This document shows, piece after piece, positions 13,349-25,255 of a stretch of 64,000 bases of DNA. This DNA is from Cudoniella acicularis. Lineage: Eukaryota; Ascomycota; Leotiomycetes; Helotiales; Helotiaceae. The DNA is taken from the NCBI GenBank assembly GCA_013054445.1, contig JAAMPI010000084.1, forward strand, positions 1 to 64,000. Direction: 5' to 3'. A program made the position numbers and the translations under genes. The notes below the pieces were generated by a model, which made no database searches, was not told the DNA's origin, and saw nothing but the letters and a program-made list of their open reading frames with translations. Positions within the stretch are counted from its first letter, which is position 1, and the number at the start of each line of letters is the position of its first letter.

Positions 13349-14852
13349 GCGAGGAGATGTTCAAGGGGGGTAGATTGACTGGACAAGCGCTGAAGGAGCA
13401 ATTACAAGCATGTGAAGTAATCGCAAATTCATAATGCAGAGTCGAACCGGTCAGGTCTTCATCATACGACGTCGGGAAAGACGACAGATAGTAGATATAC
13501 AAATGCAGCTAGCGGTGGAGGCTATGTGCAAGGCTATGACAGCGGCGTCCCGACTCTTTATTCATTCAGAAGGTCGTTATCTTCCTCGTGGGTGCGATAG
13601 TTGGCAGGCGGTAGTTGAAGGCGGTGAGCCACGGCGAGGCTGTTGGGATTTCCGCTTCAACAGGAATTGCTCGTATGATATGAATTCGCCACTTCCACCT
13701 TGGCTTATGCAAATTTTTTCAACCAATTTTTGCCCTCGACGGCAACATGAAAAGAATTTATTCGATTGAGCATCAAAAATACCAGATCAGGAATTCTGTT
13801 GGCCACAGCCCCGCCTTCCAATCAGCCTTGTGCTCAAAATAAACATCCCTGGCCCAGATCTCGAATGACGGGCATGAAAAGTTAAATAAATCATGGCACC
13901 ATAAAAAGACAAGTCACCTAAAGTCACGATACCTTTCCCCGCACCATCATGAAACGAGAGTCAACCAACCCTCCTCTGCTCGACGCCAACAATATGCATG
14001 CATTCCAGCGCATCGGCTGGGTAAGCATCCGTCTCCCAAAAAGACATCTTGGAATCGTGATAGATTGTTTGAGGGGGTCTCACTGAGGAAGTGAGGGGTG
14101 CAGACGCCATGCTTTCGTGGCTATCACGGGATTGGACACCACTGATATGAGGCTGCTTTATGCTTATCGTAAACGCAAGCTGAATGACAGTTGAGCTGAG
14201 AGTTTTCTCTTCCCCAGATTCTTGACGGCAGTCATAACTCATACTGCTGAGAAGCACGAACCTCCTTGCATTCAACAGCAGCACTAAAAATTCTGACTGA
14301 CACTTACCAGAAGGGGTGCTTTCCTCACGGCGCAGGATCTTCCACTCGAAGACTAGGGGGCAAAAATCTAGATTCTCCGCGGCGTTCAGAACCATGGTGT
14401 TTCTATTGTTGCCACGGCTCTCCCCAGCAGTCAAAGACATCTATCAAAATCTTTATCTCACGTTCCTAATCTTATCTTCACACCGCTCTGAACAGCCACC
14501 ATACCGATATCGCAGCGTTATCCGCCTTAGCATCATTCGTCACCTATCGGTTATCAAACCCTAATTTGATAACCCTTATTCGTCGTCTCGACTGAGTCGA
14601 CTCATACAGCAGTGAAAATCACCACACCTCCAGACTTCGCCATCCATTCGTCATCCTCCTAGAACAGTTTTCAACTCGAAGGAAATGCCTCCAGGGCCGT
14701 CACAACGACTACGTCCAAATCAAGCATCTAGACCTTTGATCCATTCTTCTCCAAACTCAAAAATGTGCCAGCACAGTCCAGGTTCTTGTTGTATCATGCA
14801 GGCCAAAAACGGGTCCCCTAGAAGTAATCTACTAAAGTAGTTCCCGCCACTA

Positions 14853-14881
14853 CTCCCTCCCTCCCTCCTTCCCTCCCTCCC
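14853..14881. repeat. Pyrimidine-rich (CCCT)n tract
   Basis: An imperfect CCCT/CCTT repeat, all pyrimidines on the plus strand, of the kind often found in fungal promoters and leaders. It follows a short open frame at 14685-14840 that I do not trust as a gene. Confidence 0.7.
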
Positions 14882-17800
14882 GCTCGTCGAGGGTCCAAAT
14901 GACACAATTCAGCGTCCTCAACATCCACCTTTTCGGCTTCACGGTTGATATTAGGGTTGCGAGGAGAAGCTTTGCGAAGAGATGTGACATTGAAGATCTT
15001 CTTTTATCCAAGTTTTCTTAAAGTATATCGATTCATTGATTGCCAAATACCAGTACCAAACTTCAAGCTTAAACTGTTGGGACGCCGGACTAGAACTTTG
15101 AGGTCGATCCTCGAAACACTACTTTGCATAACGCCGTCTCAATTATCGAAACAATTGATATCCTCAGTCGAAACGCAATCGTATACGCTTAACTCGACCC
15201 TGCTTTACATACTGCAATGCACTCTCAGTTCCAACGCCCTTGCAGCGTAGTTCGCAAACTTCCAGAAGCAATCACGGTATCTCCCATACCCTGCCTTGCC
15301 TCTTTTCAACCCCTCACCCTTCCCCTCCCTCCTCTCTCACCCCTGAACAAAACAAAGTGCCTAGGACCCGAATCCTCGCCCAAACCTACGAGGCGCAAAG
15401 TATGCAACCAACACACAACAAATGAAAATAAACCTAGCCTGCAGCCAAGTCCACAAAAAAAAAATGAGAAAAGATGCGCCTTCCATCTGCAGTTGACCCT
15501 GCACAGATATGGTGTACATAATACATACATTACATTACATTATTTTACATACCTGGTTTGCCGCTGAGCTATACAGGGGCCAGACATACTTCGTACAGGA
15601 AAACTACTTTGTGCTATCTCCCCCTTATCTCTCAAATTCCAGATAGGGAAATCTGGATGACAAGGGGACTGCGCTTTTCGTCGGATGTATGTGTGTCAAC
15701 ACTTCTATTAAAAAAGTGGGGGCAATCAAATTCCTCCAATTCTCCAATCAGCATCTATAACTAAGACGAGGCGAAGGAGGAGGGGTATACTATCGGAGAA
15801 GGGGTTATATGTGAGCCTTCATTTTTGCGTCATGTCTGCCCTCCTCTTCCTAGCAGGCAGGCGAGGAGTATTTTTGCAAAAAACGAATTGATTGCGAGAT
15901 CGCGTGCGATGAATGTAATGCGGTAAGATTGATGCTTGTGGTTGCGGGCTTGCAGCATTTTGCGGGGCGAGAGGGTGTCGTTTTTTTTCCAGGATGTAAG
16001 CGATATGACATGTGAAAATGGCAGGGGTGCACGTTCGCCTTTTGAGTGAGCTTCAACACCTTAGTTTTGACGTCCCTTTGCTTGAGGAGGATAGAGAGGA
16101 GGGGACCGCAAAGGTTGCGGTGCGGTGCAGTGCAGATTCAGTTGTGGCGAAATGAATTTGGTGTCGTGTGTCATGCATTCGTGCGTTGAATTGTGGAGTT
16201 GTGGATGGTGGTTGAGAGCTCAACAGCGCTGGAGAAGAGGGGAACTGCTTGGCTCGTAAGCACACTATGATTTCCCCGCCATTTTTGAATTGTGGAGGAT
16301 GAGGAGAAGTATTTTTGGATGCTGATGAGCATTGAAGACGGCTGGTAAAAGGCCAGGCGTGCATGGCAGCAGCATCTCTCTTGCAGTCTATCTTGCTGGA
16401 GCAAAGGAAGGTTTGCAATTGAGATGGAAAAAAGAGGACGATGAGGGGCAGCTCAGGCACCAGTGAGGTCATGGGTGACCTGTCAGGTGCCAGCCATGTG
16501 TTACGCTTCACATTCAACATCTCTGGATCTTGGGACTCAGGTGGCCACTGGCTGCCGTGAAACATTCCCCTTTTTCGAACATTGTGAAACATAGCACAAC
16601 ACAACGACAACTCGTCGATGAGCAAAATAGCCGTGGGGGCACGGCAATTGAGGAAAATGGCCTTCTGTTCCACAGCATAGGGTTGAAGTACAACCTGCTC
16701 TTGTCTCTTTTGTCTTCCCCGAATTTGTCTGTCTCCAGATGCATGCACGACCGTTTACCATCAGATTCCCAGAGCCGTGGTCACAATACTTCCACGAGTT
16801 GTACAGTTTTCGCGGTGTCGGAGTGGATGTTGTAAGGCGTGCTTGGTTTGTGCTCTGCACGATATACACGACTGATAGTGATGGGCCGGCCAACTCATCA
16901 TATTTTTGGTGGGATGCGACGAGAATTCGGACGATTATCGTTTGCTATCAGATATTATTATCTTCAAGTGATAGGAAAGTTGTCACGAAAGAGCCTGAAT
17001 GATGAAAACCAGATTTCAACTTGATCTAGAGCCCTAGCTTTACGAGGGCTCCAATTTGGAGAAGCTGGAGTGCCAATCCAATCTGTCGTACCCCCTTTTT
17101 CTCACAGGCATAATATTCAAAATGTAGCCGGCGCTTTCATGACGCCGTTTGAGCAGCCGCTGTGTGATCACGGCAGCGAAATGAAGGGTTCAGTCGATCA
17201 AACTTTAACCAAGTAGTCAGAGCGCCTGGAGTAGCTTAAGTGCAAAGATAAGGTTTATCGCCCTGCATCTTCGTATCGAGATGTGTCGATCACCACCAGT
17301 TCAAGTTTTTCAGGGTCTTTCAGGGTCATTCCGTTGCAGATGGAGGGTTGGTTGATCCCGTTGATCTTTGGCTTAGTGACAAAAACGGCGCGTCTATTCT
17401 CGCTCACAGACGCGGATATTAGGGTTCCAACAGGCGGCTCCTTTTCTTGATTTTTTTTTTAAAAAAAAAATTCGAGGCTGGAACTTCGTAATTTTTGTGT
17501 GCTCCGGAATTGTGCTTTTGCCGGCTCGAGACGGTTGAGAATTTGAAAAGCGCGGAGGCGGAGTAGAGCGCAAGTTTCGCGGCTCGATAAAGCCGAGTAC
17601 CTGGGTTGCTTGGTGCGTCGTGCAAAGCACTTTGTGGCTTTGTGAAACGATTTCCACGCGGGATGAAATTCAACAACGGAGGAGAAGCCACAGATCGGTA
17701 TCTGAATGGAAAGCTCGGCTGATGCCCAATGCGGTCATTTTAGAATGCGTCGTGGGGTCCTTGCAAGGCCGAAGACCATTGAGTAACGTTGCTCTTGTGA

Positions 17801-19850
17801 TGCAAATCAATCGAGAGATAAGGATTGTTAGTCTCTCGGCCTACTGTTGTGTCTTGCTTATCAGATTGTCGCGGATCGTCGATGCTTTGCGATCGATCAA
17901 TGCCTCTCTTTCCCCGAGCTCCGCCTTGGCTAAACTTCTTATACCTTGCTTTATTCTTGTTAGAATAGCCTATTGAAGTTGACAACGTCAAGTAACCTCG
18001 TGCCTGCTTTCTTGTTCCTTGGGATACTCAAAATTGGTCTCTCGTGGAGAAGTAAAAGCGGTTTCATGGTATGAAGCAAATCCTCAAGAAGCAGTGATAG
18101 AAGGACGAAAGTTATGAATTCCAACGCGATCCTCACGACTTGCAATAAAATATAATGCGAAAATGCCATGCTCCTTGAAATTTGGGTTTCAAATTATTTT
18201 ATCGAGTCTTCTAAAATGTGCAGCTTGAGATGAACAAGTCCCAGGAAGATATCAACACAGAAATGAAGCAGCTACCAACCTGCCATCCTACACCTTTAGG
18301 CAGTCATCTCCCAGTGACCCGAATTGGAGTCATCGACAATCGAGTTAACTTAGAATTTTCGGGGAAAGTTCCTCTTGATGCTAGAAAAGACCTGTAGAAG
18401 TTGACGTTTTGCAGCTTATAAAATAATGATACTCTTTTTATTAAAAAATGAAAAGAAAGATAATTGCAGCCACTGTTCTCGCTTAATGAAAGAGGCTCCT
18501 TCCTCGACAAACTCACAAGTTTTTATACATCAGGGCACGCAACCAGTCGTAAGTACTGACGAGAAATACCTATTTCCGTTATAAGCTGAGGGCAATACAA
18601 ATATTAGTTTAAATTGCATCGCTGTTTGGAAATTGAGAAAATTAGAATCTTGCAATTCAGAATCATTTGTCAAGGGCTACATTTTCCTAATCTGTTTAGG
18701 AAACGACATCTGGAATACCGCAATCCTCCCCTCATCCACGCACAAGGATTCAAAGAATTCAGTTGTACTGAAAAGAGTAATGAGACCTCACAATGGGTGA
18801 ACTTCTAACGTATTGGTATTTTAGAACTGCCAAGATGCTTTTGAGCCTTTTGGTTTCCAACCGCCTTGCATGAAAGAAGAGTTGAATTTTGATGTCGCAC
18901 CTTCCAATTCAACAATTTCAGAGCGAAATACGTCATCTTGTCAACCTTTTAGCAGTCAACATAGCCCATTTGGGTGAATGATCAGGTAGTGCCGATGGGA
19001 CATTGGACCCCCCCCTGCTATCCTCAGTGGCTGTGTACTTTGCTTTGTTCATTCCGCAATACATTCCTATCTCAAGTGAATACCTTCCCTAACTCTCCTC
19101 CCCTCTCCTTCCCGATCCTATCCGAACGCCCTCTAACCAGCTCAAACCAAGAAAGTGAATTGTGAACCAAGGGACCAAAGGTCTAAATTTCTGTTTAATC
19201 TCTGTCTTATATGTTAAAGTGTAGAACTATTAAGTATCAGAATTTTATTCATAGTCATTTTTTGAACAAACATATCTATATAACTCGTTCCTTCTACTTT
19301 AAGCGCATTTCATTCATATTTCGTGCTCTAGGAAGCTTATTCGTTCACAACATTCACTACGCTCGTTTTAGTCCTATTCTTTACCCCGCTGCATCTCTAG
19401 AATTCACCAGCATCTCAATTCGTCTCTTGCTTTTATTCAATTACTTACACAGCCTCCTTTGATCGAGTTTGGGAGGTTTGCTTCAAAAAGGCCCGAATGA
19501 CTGTAGACCTGGAGCTCAAATGTCCTCTACCTATAAATACCTCCCTTCTCCTCAATCGATTTTCTCCTTTCTCCTTACAACTCATTCCATTCCTTACAAT
19601 TTGGTCTTTTGTCGCTCCCTCATTCACACACAATTGCACCAACCTCAGAAGACTTTAGTCTTCGACCCATTCCTTTCTATCCAATCAGACATTTCAGTCA
19701 CTCATTCAAACGTCTTTCAGACTGCAAAACTTTCAGTTAATATCAGATCCTCTCATTCAACTAACCTGGACTCGTTATTGAAGTGGGTTTGGCATCTCCC
19801 TGTCCTAAATATTCTGCTGACTGACATTCCCAGGCAATTGAAGATTCAAA

Positions 19851-20433
19851 ATGCATTCCATCATCCTCGTTATCGTTGCCTTCTTCCTTGGCTTCGCTGT
19901 CGCTGGCCAGAAACAAATTAGTGGTTCAACAATGTCAACAATGCTCTGAGCCGTGGCACCAATCACCTCCTTGGCTTCAATGAACCCAACAACTGCAACG
20001 GCTAATCATGCATCTCTTCTTAAGACGCCGCCAACGCCTGGGTGCAATACATGATGCCTTACAAGGATAGTGCTTGGTTGGGCGCTCCGGCTGTCACAAA
20101 CGGACCCAGCGGCATCGTATGGCTCCAAGAGCTTTTCTCCGTTTGCGCGAGTATGGGCTTCCAAATCGACTTCGTGTCTTCCTCGACCAAGTCATCCCTT
20201 GGATGGACAACACCCCGTGAATTGAGAAATATGCCTGGTTCTGGTGTGACCTAAGTTACACTGATGGCGCTCTTGTCAACGTAAGCAACTTATTCTTTGC
20301 CCCTTCCTCTCAACATCCCACATCAAGAGAATTTTTTATCCTCCCGGCACCCTGCTCCTAGGAAAAACATAGTGCTAATTTGTTGAAGTGGGATGCCACC
20401 GTAAGCCAGCCACTAGGCGGCTTCTACGGCTAG
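19851..20433 (+). pseudogene. GH128-type secreted glycosidase (Asl1-like) pseudogene
   Basis: It begins with a clear signal peptide (MHSIILVIVAFFLGFAVA). A frame change then leads into 'WFNNVNNALSRGTNHLLGFN' and the NEP motif whose Glu is the expected acid/base, followed by 'DAANAWVQYMMPYKDSAWLG', 'APAVTNGPSGIVWLQELF' and 'FQIDFV'. These are the conserved blocks of GH128/Asl1-like proteins, which act on beta-1,3-glucan in the fungal wall. Damage is plain. The 60 or so residues between signal peptide and WFNN are missing. A TAA follows NNCNG and another stop lies before DAANA. The HWY block with the second catalytic Glu region is replaced. The C-terminal part ('KYAWFWCDLSYTDGALVN') is in another frame with a TGA. 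An intron probably starts at the GTAAGC near 20281. Family assignment is good; the gene is dead as read. Confidence 0.75.
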
Positions 20434-21759
20434 AGAGCCTTCTAAGCTTATCATCCAGCCTTTTGCTTTCCTCCAATTGATCTCATCACCACAATTCTCC
20501 CGAGGCTTATTGCGGTTGAACTTTGGAGAAAAGGAAGATTCTTGGTTGGAATATTCAGTCAAGAAGCGGCAGCTGGCAAGACTTTCAATTTGAATTTTAC
20601 ATCATTGGGTACAGAGGCAGAAGCTTTCATCAACATAGTTCGTTCTTTTGGTCTACGGTCCAGCAATGGAGTTTGGGAGTTACCTTTTGGAGATGCCTGT
20701 CGTTGGAGTGACCAATGGATTGAGTCTTTGAGATGGGATCTGTTCTTAGAGACCTGCTGTCAAGACGGCTAGCTGGCAAGTCCCAAACCAGTGATGTAAT
20801 GGCTGTTCGGCCCGAAAGGTCTGAATTGCTTCCTTTTCGGGTATTGCTTTTTGTCGATCATTTTGTCGATCCGTAGCGGCTACGTCGCACAGAACCTGTA
20901 TTTATCTAGCCTCTGGCCTCTGCTTTTGCTTTATCCTTTAATCAAAACGATCACCTTTATCACTGCTTCACACCTGCGTTTGAGAAATGGGGTGAACGTC
21001 ACTTGTTTTGATCAGTTTTGATAGTAACAATTAAAACCTGTTTCCACAACTGCCTGGTTTTATTATGTTTGGATTGTGATTTTGTAAATTCGTGTGTGTT
21101 TGCGTTGCGTAGGAGGAGATGCAGAAAAGTTTGAACCGGCATTCAGAAAGAAGTGTACTATGCCTTCCGACGCTTTTCGTGTCTTCGCAACATATTTCAT
21201 TGTAAGAGCATAGTGTAGTTTTGTAGTCCGGGCTTTTAAGTAAAAGGCGCAAAGTTGCAATATTTTCAGATATTGAAGTTGCATCAATTTTAGCTTTTGA
21301 AGTGTTTTTGGAAAAATATGCGCTGCGCTAAATTTCTGGTGTATAAATCACTTCAAATAATAAAAATACCTACACATATTATTAACAAGATTATTAAAGT
21401 ATTTGAGATGAGAGTGAAGAAGCACTCTTCATATACAATTATAAGTTGATTGATTGCGAATTGCCTTAAGAGATTTTGAAGTGTGAAGTGTGAAATTCAA
21501 ACTGAGGAAAACTTTTACGCTAGCTCTGACTGCGTTAAGTGGACAATATATTTCTCCGAACTGGGCTTTAGTATAATCGGATATATTTGACATAAAAGTA
21601 TTTAGATGTTGAATAAGGATTCATTTCAAAGGGTACGCCTGCGCTCTTCTAATTTTCTCAGCACCGAATTGAAGATTGTAAACATATGCCATCTACTGAA
21701 ATAAAGTTCCCAAATCAGTGGAAGAAAAGAAGGAGGATAGTAATACTCACAATAGCAAT
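20434..21759. other. Intergenic, no gene seen
   Basis: A 76-codon open frame at 20542-20772 (plus) has a mildly protein-like composition but I recognise nothing in it, and it might be a worn-out 3' piece of a neighbouring gene. The rest is AT-rich with no signal. Confidence 0.5.
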
Positions 21760-22110
21760 TTATAGGCATTTGGTACCTGGTGGGCAGGGAGCCGGATTAA
21801 ACACACTATCAATGCTGTAGCCATCCACAGCGGCTGTAACAATCTCCGGACCAGGACCTCTACATCGGTGACCGGTGATTGTTCCGACTGGAACATTGTC
21901 TCCTCCGATGATTGTTTTGCATCCTTGCTTTTGCATAAAAGCAGCAACGGCAGCGCCACTCTGAGCGGCGGCGGCGTTGAGGGGCTCAGCACACATCCCG
22001 AAAGTCGAATCATTGGGAGTTGTGAGAGGGGCGGAGGCCATGGCAAAGCTGGCGAGGCTAGCAATGGTGAATGCTGCCATAGTGGTAGACTTGGTGAGAG
22101 TATTGAACAC
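21760..22110 (-). CDS. Small secreted cysteine-containing protein, effector-like candidate
   Basis: This single-exon frame encodes 116 residues. The N-terminus (from either Met1 or Met11) ends in a hydrophobic stretch with a small-residue cleavage site (FTIASLASFAMASA), which supports secretion and a mature chain of about 90 residues. Five Cys follow, two of them close together in the last eight residues (PCPPGTKC). There is no transmembrane segment and no domain that I recognise. Small secreted Cys-containing proteins of this shape in fungi include effectors and wall proteins, but function cannot be read from the sequence. A second exon is possible because a GTGAGT lies just after the stop. 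It stands alone, with gene-free DNA on both sides. Confidence 0.6.
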   Translation of the reverse strand: MFNTLTKSTTMAAFTIASLASFAMASAPLTTPNDSTFGMCAEPLNAAAAQSGAAVAAFMQKQGCKTIIGGDNVPVGTITGHRCRGPGPEIVTAAVDGYSIDSVFNPAPCPPGTKCL

Positions 22111-22254
22111 CTTGAAGGTCTGAGAGTAAGTTTCTGGACCTTTGGGGTGGGGGGTTGCTGGAAGTACCTACCTTGGTAGTTGAATGAAGCAAAAAGTAAC
22201 TTTGGGTTAACGATGCTAGTAGTACTGGCAGTGCTGGAGGATTGCTTGGTTGTT

Positions 22255-22296
22255 GATGATAATGCTGATGATAATGCTGATGATAATGCTGATGAT
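22255..22296. repeat. 12-bp minisatellite (GATGATAATGCT)n
   Basis: About three and a half perfect units lie roughly 150 bp upstream of the small secreted-protein gene, in its promoter or leader. Copy-number change here could affect expression, but that is speculation. Confidence 0.85.
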
Positions 22297-24218
22297 AGTG
22301 AGATGTATTTAGAGAGAATTGGTGCTTCTTAAGTATCCCTTCAACACATGCTTGAGAGTGAAATAAGTTATTTTGCACGGTGTATTCTTCAACCCACTCC
22401 AGTAACATGTTATCAGAGTTTCTGCTCTATTCGGAAAATGCTGTTTTTTAAGAGTCCCAAGCGCGATTCGGCATCGCTTTCACTGTTTTCGTTTTACTGT
22501 TGCCAAGCCAGAGTCCTTAAATCTTCTCTCCAGGAATTTAGGGTCTCATTATTTTCTCATCGCGAGTTACTGTAGTCAAGCAAGGAGAAACCGAAATTAG
22601 ATTTTCTGTCAATGAAGAGTCAGCTGATTGAGCCAGGACCCTGACCTTCCCTCGATCAGTTCTTAAGCTTCGAAAATATGAACAGGGGAAATATCTCCTA
22701 AAGTAGCCAAAACTGGAGTAACACAGTATTAAGTTAACTCGAATATTCACTCGTATTTAAATTAATAGCTTCGTAGTGTTTATCGGATATCCATTCCATA
22801 GACCATCAGCTGAATTCTCAATGGTCGCTACAAGTGTTTACACAACTCACTTTAACTGCCCAAATAAATTATCCTGTAAATATATTTTTAATTTGTTTTA
22901 GAGTATTGAGGTTACGATTTATCGTGTATTTTATGTATTTGGTTCTTGAAGCGCACTGAATAACCCCTAATTTTCCCTGTGCTGTAAAAGCTGGGCTTTA
23001 GATTACTGTAGGTAGAGTTTCGCTTTCGAATGAGATATCTTGGCATTCAACTTTACTTCAGAGTTTAGCTGAACTTACAGATTTAAATCATTCGTGACTC
23101 AAGAATCAACTCGTGTTTTGAAATCAAGACATTCAAAAAAACCCGTGGGTCGGAGGATGAACGAAGTCCGACTCCTAGTTATGTCCGTCTTTGTCCGAGT
23201 TCGAGCTGTTTTTCAAGTGACTCGGCCCAAGTCTGACTCGAGTCTGTCACGAGCTTCGGTTTAAGGCGAGCCCAAGTTTGATTTAAGTTGGTTTGGTTTT
23301 GGCTGTCCGAAAGTTGTACGAGTTATTCTGAACATACTGCGTCTGGCATTCAAATTTCAAGGTTCACCCTAGTTCGAGAGGTTATGCATAATCCGAATCC
23401 GGATACTTCGCATCATCTTGCACATTTGAGAGTTCTAGAATGAGCATATCTCCTGAGACGACTTGGTGGCTTAAGAGCTTCCTCCATATTACGTGCATGA
23501 TGCTAAAAGTTGGGCAAGGAAGGAAATTGTGTATTAGAAGTCCCAGGTTTGCATGTTTCTGATTCAATTCGTACCACTATCTAAAGTGTGGGTTTTTGTC
23601 CAATTTCTTGTTTCCCGGTCCCAATTTGAGCACAGCTTAAACTGAAATCTAATATTGTCCCTGTCGTTCATGTTGCTCACAAAAATCACCAGCTCACGAA
23701 GTAGTGGTTCGTGACTTCATTTATGTAAGCCCCTATTATTAGCCGAGCTAGATCCTTGTTTGTTTTTCTGTCATTCTTAAGAGACCTCATAGTCTTATTG
23801 TTTGTTAGTTCTGCATAATCGAGAATTAGAACGCCAGCCTTGCTTTTGATGCAGAATCACTTGAGCTTCCAAATGAGACATGTCGCAAAAAGAGAAAAGG
23901 GTGTAAGAGGCAGTGTCACGTGGGCATGACTGTGGAGCGGGCCGGATTATGTAAGCGAGGCTGGGATTTGAAATCAAAGCTTGGCGGTTGGTGATGGGAT
24001 GTCATGACAATTTTGGCAGATTTGTTGAAGCTCTGCACCACCAATTCACCGACGAATTACAACACAAGTTTCATAACTCAAATCCGAACGAACTAACGAA
24101 CAACCAATTTATCTTGATCTGGATACAACGGCAGTAAAAAGAGTGTTTCGCGAATTATATCTACGAAATCACCGAACTTCGACAACGAATTTCTAAATAA
24201 GGCAGAGAAAGGGAAAAG
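22297..24218. other. Intergenic, no gene seen
   Basis: AT-rich DNA with no supported gene. A stretch at about 23130-23280 is full of short CCGACTC/GAGTCGG-like words, giving weak inverted-repeat character. The right end should contain the promoter of the BolA-like gene. Confidence 0.5.
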
Positions 24219-24887
24219 ATGGTCAAATCAGCTCTTGCATCTGCAGCTCTGCGCACTTGCTTCCGAAGCACATCTAAAGCTCTACGATGTCAACAAGGAG
24301 AGAGAGGCGCGAAATGCGTGGCCTTCGGTATTTGCCCAGCAAGGAGGTTTATTGCTTCGACTACTTCCATCCCATCAATACCGACAACCACATCTTCGTC
24401 TGCGGGAAAGAGTAGGCCAGCACAATTAGTGAGGGGCTTTGACAGGGCAAGGGGAAGAGGATACAGCACGAAAGAGTCTTCAATTCAAGGCACAATTGGC
24501 AAAGGCGAGAGCGGCGTTGCGGATGAAATTGCGAGAGAGAGAGAGGTTTTGGAGGCGCCGGCACATTTGAATGAGAAGGAGCGGGGTATCTGGGAATTGC
24601 TGATGAGGGAGTTGGCATGTGAACGTTTGGAGGTTTGTGTTTCCCTTCTCCGTATACCTCCAAGTTTTTTTTGGCCCTAGGGAAGTTAGGGGGTTGGAAA
24701 TTAGCTAATCCTACTGGTATAGGTACAAGATATTTCAGGTGGCTGCGGCAGCATGTATGGCATTGATGTGATCAGTGAACGGTTTAGGGGATTGAGTATG
24801 TTGAAGCAGCAGAGGCTTGTCAATGAGGTTCTCGGAGAGGAAATAAAAGGCTGGCACGGGGTACAATTGAAGACTAGGGCTCCATGA
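24219..24887 (+). CDS. BolA-like mitochondrial Fe-S protein (Bol3/Aim1 type)
   Basis: Two exons (24219-24632 and 24723-24887; intron 90 nt, joining RLE to VQDIS) give 192 residues. The first 75 or so residues are rich in Ala, Ser, Arg and Thr with almost no acidic residues, as in a mitochondrial presequence. The BolA domain covers about 115-190: 'LNEKERGIWELLMREL', 'VQDISGGCGSMYGIDVIS', 'RFRGLSMLKQQRLVNEVL' and 'IKGWHGVQLKTRAP'. The SGGCGSMY signature and the WHGVQL end match the Aim1/BOLA3 branch rather than Bol1. In yeast and human these proteins help pass 4Fe-4S clusters to mitochondrial targets such as lipoate synthase and succinate dehydrogenase. The structure is intact and typical. Confidence 0.93.
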
Positions 24888-25255
24888 GCAACACCGGAAC
24901 ATGTCGGAGAGGGGTTTGTATGATATTGGGATATGTAACGTCTTATTGGAAGGAATGCACATATGGGACGACAGAACTTCTAAAATCGGTATGTAATAGA
25001 CAACTGGCCATTTTGAGGCCTCAAGAATGGCCAACATCTATGACAGTGGTGGTACCGAGAACGAGTGACCTTCTGACATTAGGCCAGTGGCTGATAGAAC
25101 AACCTTTCTTTGGTTGTTACTGTACCAATTGAAAGTTGATGATTCGAATCGGGACAGACTTGTCCGAGAGTCGGAGACAGAGTGGATGAACCCCGCATCT
25201 AGGGAACTCATGAAATTTCAGTATTGGTATCCAAGGAGTGTTGATCGATGCTGAT
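24888..25255. other. Convergent intergenic region, no gene seen
   Basis: About 370 bp lie between the 3' ends of the BolA-like and dehydrogenase-like genes. It should hold both polyadenylation regions; no clear motif is visible. Confidence 0.5.

Larger units (their letters stand above)
7082..19850. other. Long gene-poor interval (about 12.8 kb)
   Basis: I see no convincing protein, tRNA or rRNA gene on either strand. Open frames reach 231 codons (16053-16748, minus) but lack domains, signal peptides or conserved motifs. The left part probably includes the upstream region and 5' leader of the CBM21 gene. It contains simple repeats (listed separately) and many short TACAGTA-type words between 8.3 and 12.6 kb. 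The part right of about 18 kb is more AT-rich. Long non-coding RNA or worn-out transposons could be present but nothing proves it. Confidence 0.5.

Noticed and set aside
13961..14440. 159-codon open frame, minus strand
   Set aside because: Random-looking composition and no recognisable motif.
14685..14840. 51-codon frame starting MPPGPSQRLRPNQ after a promoter-like stretch
   Set aside because: Too short, no homology that I can recognise, and no convincing downstream exon.
16053..16748. 231-codon open frame, minus strand
   Set aside because: No domain, signal peptide or sensible composition. Several other frames of similar quality overlap it, so it is probably chance in GC-balanced DNA.
20542..20772. 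76-codon frame downstream of the GH128 pseudogene
   Set aside because: The composition is plausible, but no family, no signal peptide and no splice link were found.
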